DNA from: Fodinisporobacter ferrooxydans
GTDB taxonomy: Bacteria; Bacillota; Bacilli; Tumebacillales; MYW30-H2
NCBI RefSeq assembly: GCF_022818495.1
Contig: NZ_CP089291.1
Location: forward strand, 1,785,001-1,849,000
Length of the DNA: 64,000 nucleotides
Direction: 5' to 3'
How positions within the stretch are numbered: position 1 is the stretch's first letter; every line of letters begins with the position of its first letter. Below are positions 63,117 to 64,000 of this stretch, piece by piece. The notes beneath the pieces are model-generated. The model saw only the letters and a program-made list of their open reading frames with translations, searched no databases and was not told the DNA's origin. Position numbers and translations under genes: made by a program.

Positions 63117-63490
63117 GGAATCCCCAGCGGGCGTTTCTCCGATTTTCCGGGTTTCGGGATATACTTCCTCCGAATGGGATGCGGTTCGTGTCTGGTTAGG
63201 CTGGCTTGTACCCGTGCAATGATCTCGGGGTAGTCCTTTTCCAGAATATGCTCGCGCATCGTTTCCCCGTCGCTGCCCGGTGTTTCGCTGCCTTTGTTGC
63301 TCTTGATGTTATGAATGGCGGTGAGAATGGTTATTTCCGATTTCATGTATTCCAGCAGTCCTTTGAACCGGGGTTTTCCTCCCCGATTCAGGGCGGCTTT
63401 GGTTTCGATATACAGGAAATCCAGCAGATTTCTCAGATCGATTTCGGATGATAGATTCTTGTGTTCAGATAAGTTAGATGGTTGAGCCAA
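63117..63490 (-). pseudogene. Group II intron reverse transcriptase, N-terminal part
   Basis: From TTG 63490 (AAGGGGGG about 8 bases upstream) 124 codons encode the RT N-terminus, including RT-0/RT-1: LTAIHNIKSNKGSETPGSDG, then RRKYIPKPGKSEKRPLGI. The frame enters the recombinase element at 63118. Joined at the GG core to the part at 60111-58599, it makes an uninterrupted protein of about 628 residues. The gene is therefore split but not decayed. Confidence 0.88.
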
Positions 63491-64000
63491 AGCATCACCC
63501 CCCTTGTAGAGGATTTTACTTTGGGTTGAGTCAGGTATGCGCAGCGGCTTCCCTAACGGTTGAATGATTCATGTAAAAAAAAAACTTCAGTCATGACTAT
63601 GCCCCTTCGCTCGGGGTCGTTTTCTCCTCCTTCGCATATCGCTATGCGTAGTGACTAACGGCGACCAGTCATCACTACTACGGGCTGATGTCCCCTGAAT
63701 GCGGCAGCCATTTCCTTCTGCTTAGAAGCATTAGAGTTCTCTCTCCTTGACATCCTCTTTCAGGGTTCCGCTGTTTCCTGTATTCTAGTCTTGTAGGATT
63801 CCCTTAGGTCTCTCTTATAGCCCGCCAGCCGTCCTTTTATCCAGGGTTGGGGGATGCAGGACTTCTATCCTTTATGGGATAGAGATCGTGGTCGGCATTT
63901 TCTATTACCGTCCCGATGACTGAGCCCCTTATCAGGGGCGTGCAACTTCATTTTGTTGTCACTGGTTCTTTCGAGCCGTACACTCAGAGATTCGTCGGTG
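63491..64000 (-). ncRNA. Group II intron 5' RNA domains (partial)
   Basis: These ~510 bases between the RT start and the window edge lack a gene and are full of short complementary segments on the minus strand (for example ACGACCCCGAGCGAAGGGGC and GCATAGCGATATGCGAAGG). They are rich in GAAA/GNRA-like turns, as expected for domains I-IV. The intron's 5' GUGYG end was not found, so it lies beyond 64000. Confidence 0.65.

Larger units (their letters stand above)
60112..63118 (+). mobile_element. Serine-recombinase element with GG core, inserted in the group II intron RT gene
   Basis: The element carries four plus-strand frames (DUF5372-like, DUF6788-like, an overlapping small frame, a 687-residue serine recombinase). 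A GG dinucleotide lies at both borders (60112-60113 and 63117-63118). Keeping one copy restores the RT codons Gly-Ile-Pro-Ala-Ile-Ile-Asp-Arg in frame and with the spacing usual for the family. That is what a large serine recombinase with a 2-bp core would leave. No terminal inverted repeats or longer target duplications are seen. The mobile unit is 3,005 bp. Confidence 0.85.
58497..64000 (-). mobile_element. Group II intron (5' end beyond window), itself split by a recombinase element
   Basis: On the minus strand a domain V/VI structure at the left, an RT-maturase-HNH reading frame in two parts, and ~500 bases of structured RNA sequence right of the RT start make a group II intron. The 3' terminus is put near 58497, just after the domain VI hairpin (AAGGAGA/TCTCCTT); error is a few bases. 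The 5' boundary is not in the window. A 3,005-bp serine-recombinase element interrupts the RT gene. Confidence 0.88.

Noticed and set aside
60112-63118. GT as crossover dinucleotide of the recombinase element
   Set aside because: A GT join (in ACGGTG) is also in frame but gives Gly-Ile-Pro-Thr-Val-Pro-Ala-Ile-Ile-Asp-Arg, three residues longer than the RT family allows. GG gives exact spacing and also the in-frame circle.
63206-63451. An 81-codon plus-strand frame
   Set aside because: It is antisense to the N-terminal part of the intron reverse transcriptase.

Overview
The window reads as chromosome of an endospore-forming, low-to-mid GC Bacillota. The signs are an alpha/beta-type spore DNA-protecting protein, a CIRCE-controlled groES-groEL operon, a threonyl T-box leader, two guanine riboswitches, the GatCAB amidotransferase, a Bacillus-type purine operon and strong Shine-Dalgarno sequences with GTG and TTG starts. 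A member or relative of Alicyclobacillaceae is my guess from the overall gene style; no marker here proves it.

Layout. 1-7.5 kb: end of an unrecognised gene, a peptidoglycan-binding protein, a diguanylate cyclase, a molybdopterin-binding protein abutted by an IS630-type insertion sequence, then tatA-tatC. 7.5-13 kb: groES-groEL, a PduO-type cobalamin adenosyltransferase, an ECF sigma factor with an overlapping membrane partner, and a spore protein. 13-18 kb: a secreted stalk-domain protein, an M23 murein hydrolase and guaA. 18-33.5 kb: a guanine-riboswitch-controlled purine-base permease, then a second guanine riboswitch in front of purE-K-B-C-S-Q-L-F-M-N-H-D, which encodes nearly the whole route from PRPP to IMP plus adenylosuccinate lyase. 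33.5-41 kb: an exporter, three tRNAs, two divergent XRE regulators with shared palindromes, a YerC-like regulator, a cation efflux protein, a flippase, an aminotransferase and a Uma2-fold protein. 41-58 kb: thrS with T-box, an MFS exporter, pcrA-ligA, a CuA-type lipoprotein, a TagO/WecA-type transferase, gatC-A-B, a diacylglycerol kinase and a 23S rRNA methyltransferase.

58.3-64 kb is a nest of mobile DNA. A group II intron (minus strand) sits in a host reading frame of which only the last part is seen. The intron's reverse-transcriptase/HNH gene is itself cut by a 3,005-bp serine-recombinase element. Removing that element at a 2-bp GG core rejoins the RT gene exactly in frame. Closing the element into a circle at the same core joins a Shine-Dalgarno and ATG at its right end, in frame, to its first gene (DUF5372-like) at its left end. 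In the integrated state that gene has lost its start. This attachment-site-split gene is the most interesting observation here.

A second theme is a family of five copies of a ~153-bp non-coding MITE-like repeat with imperfect terminal inverted repeats and about 7-bp target duplications. One 62-bp internally deleted copy lies between purH and purD.
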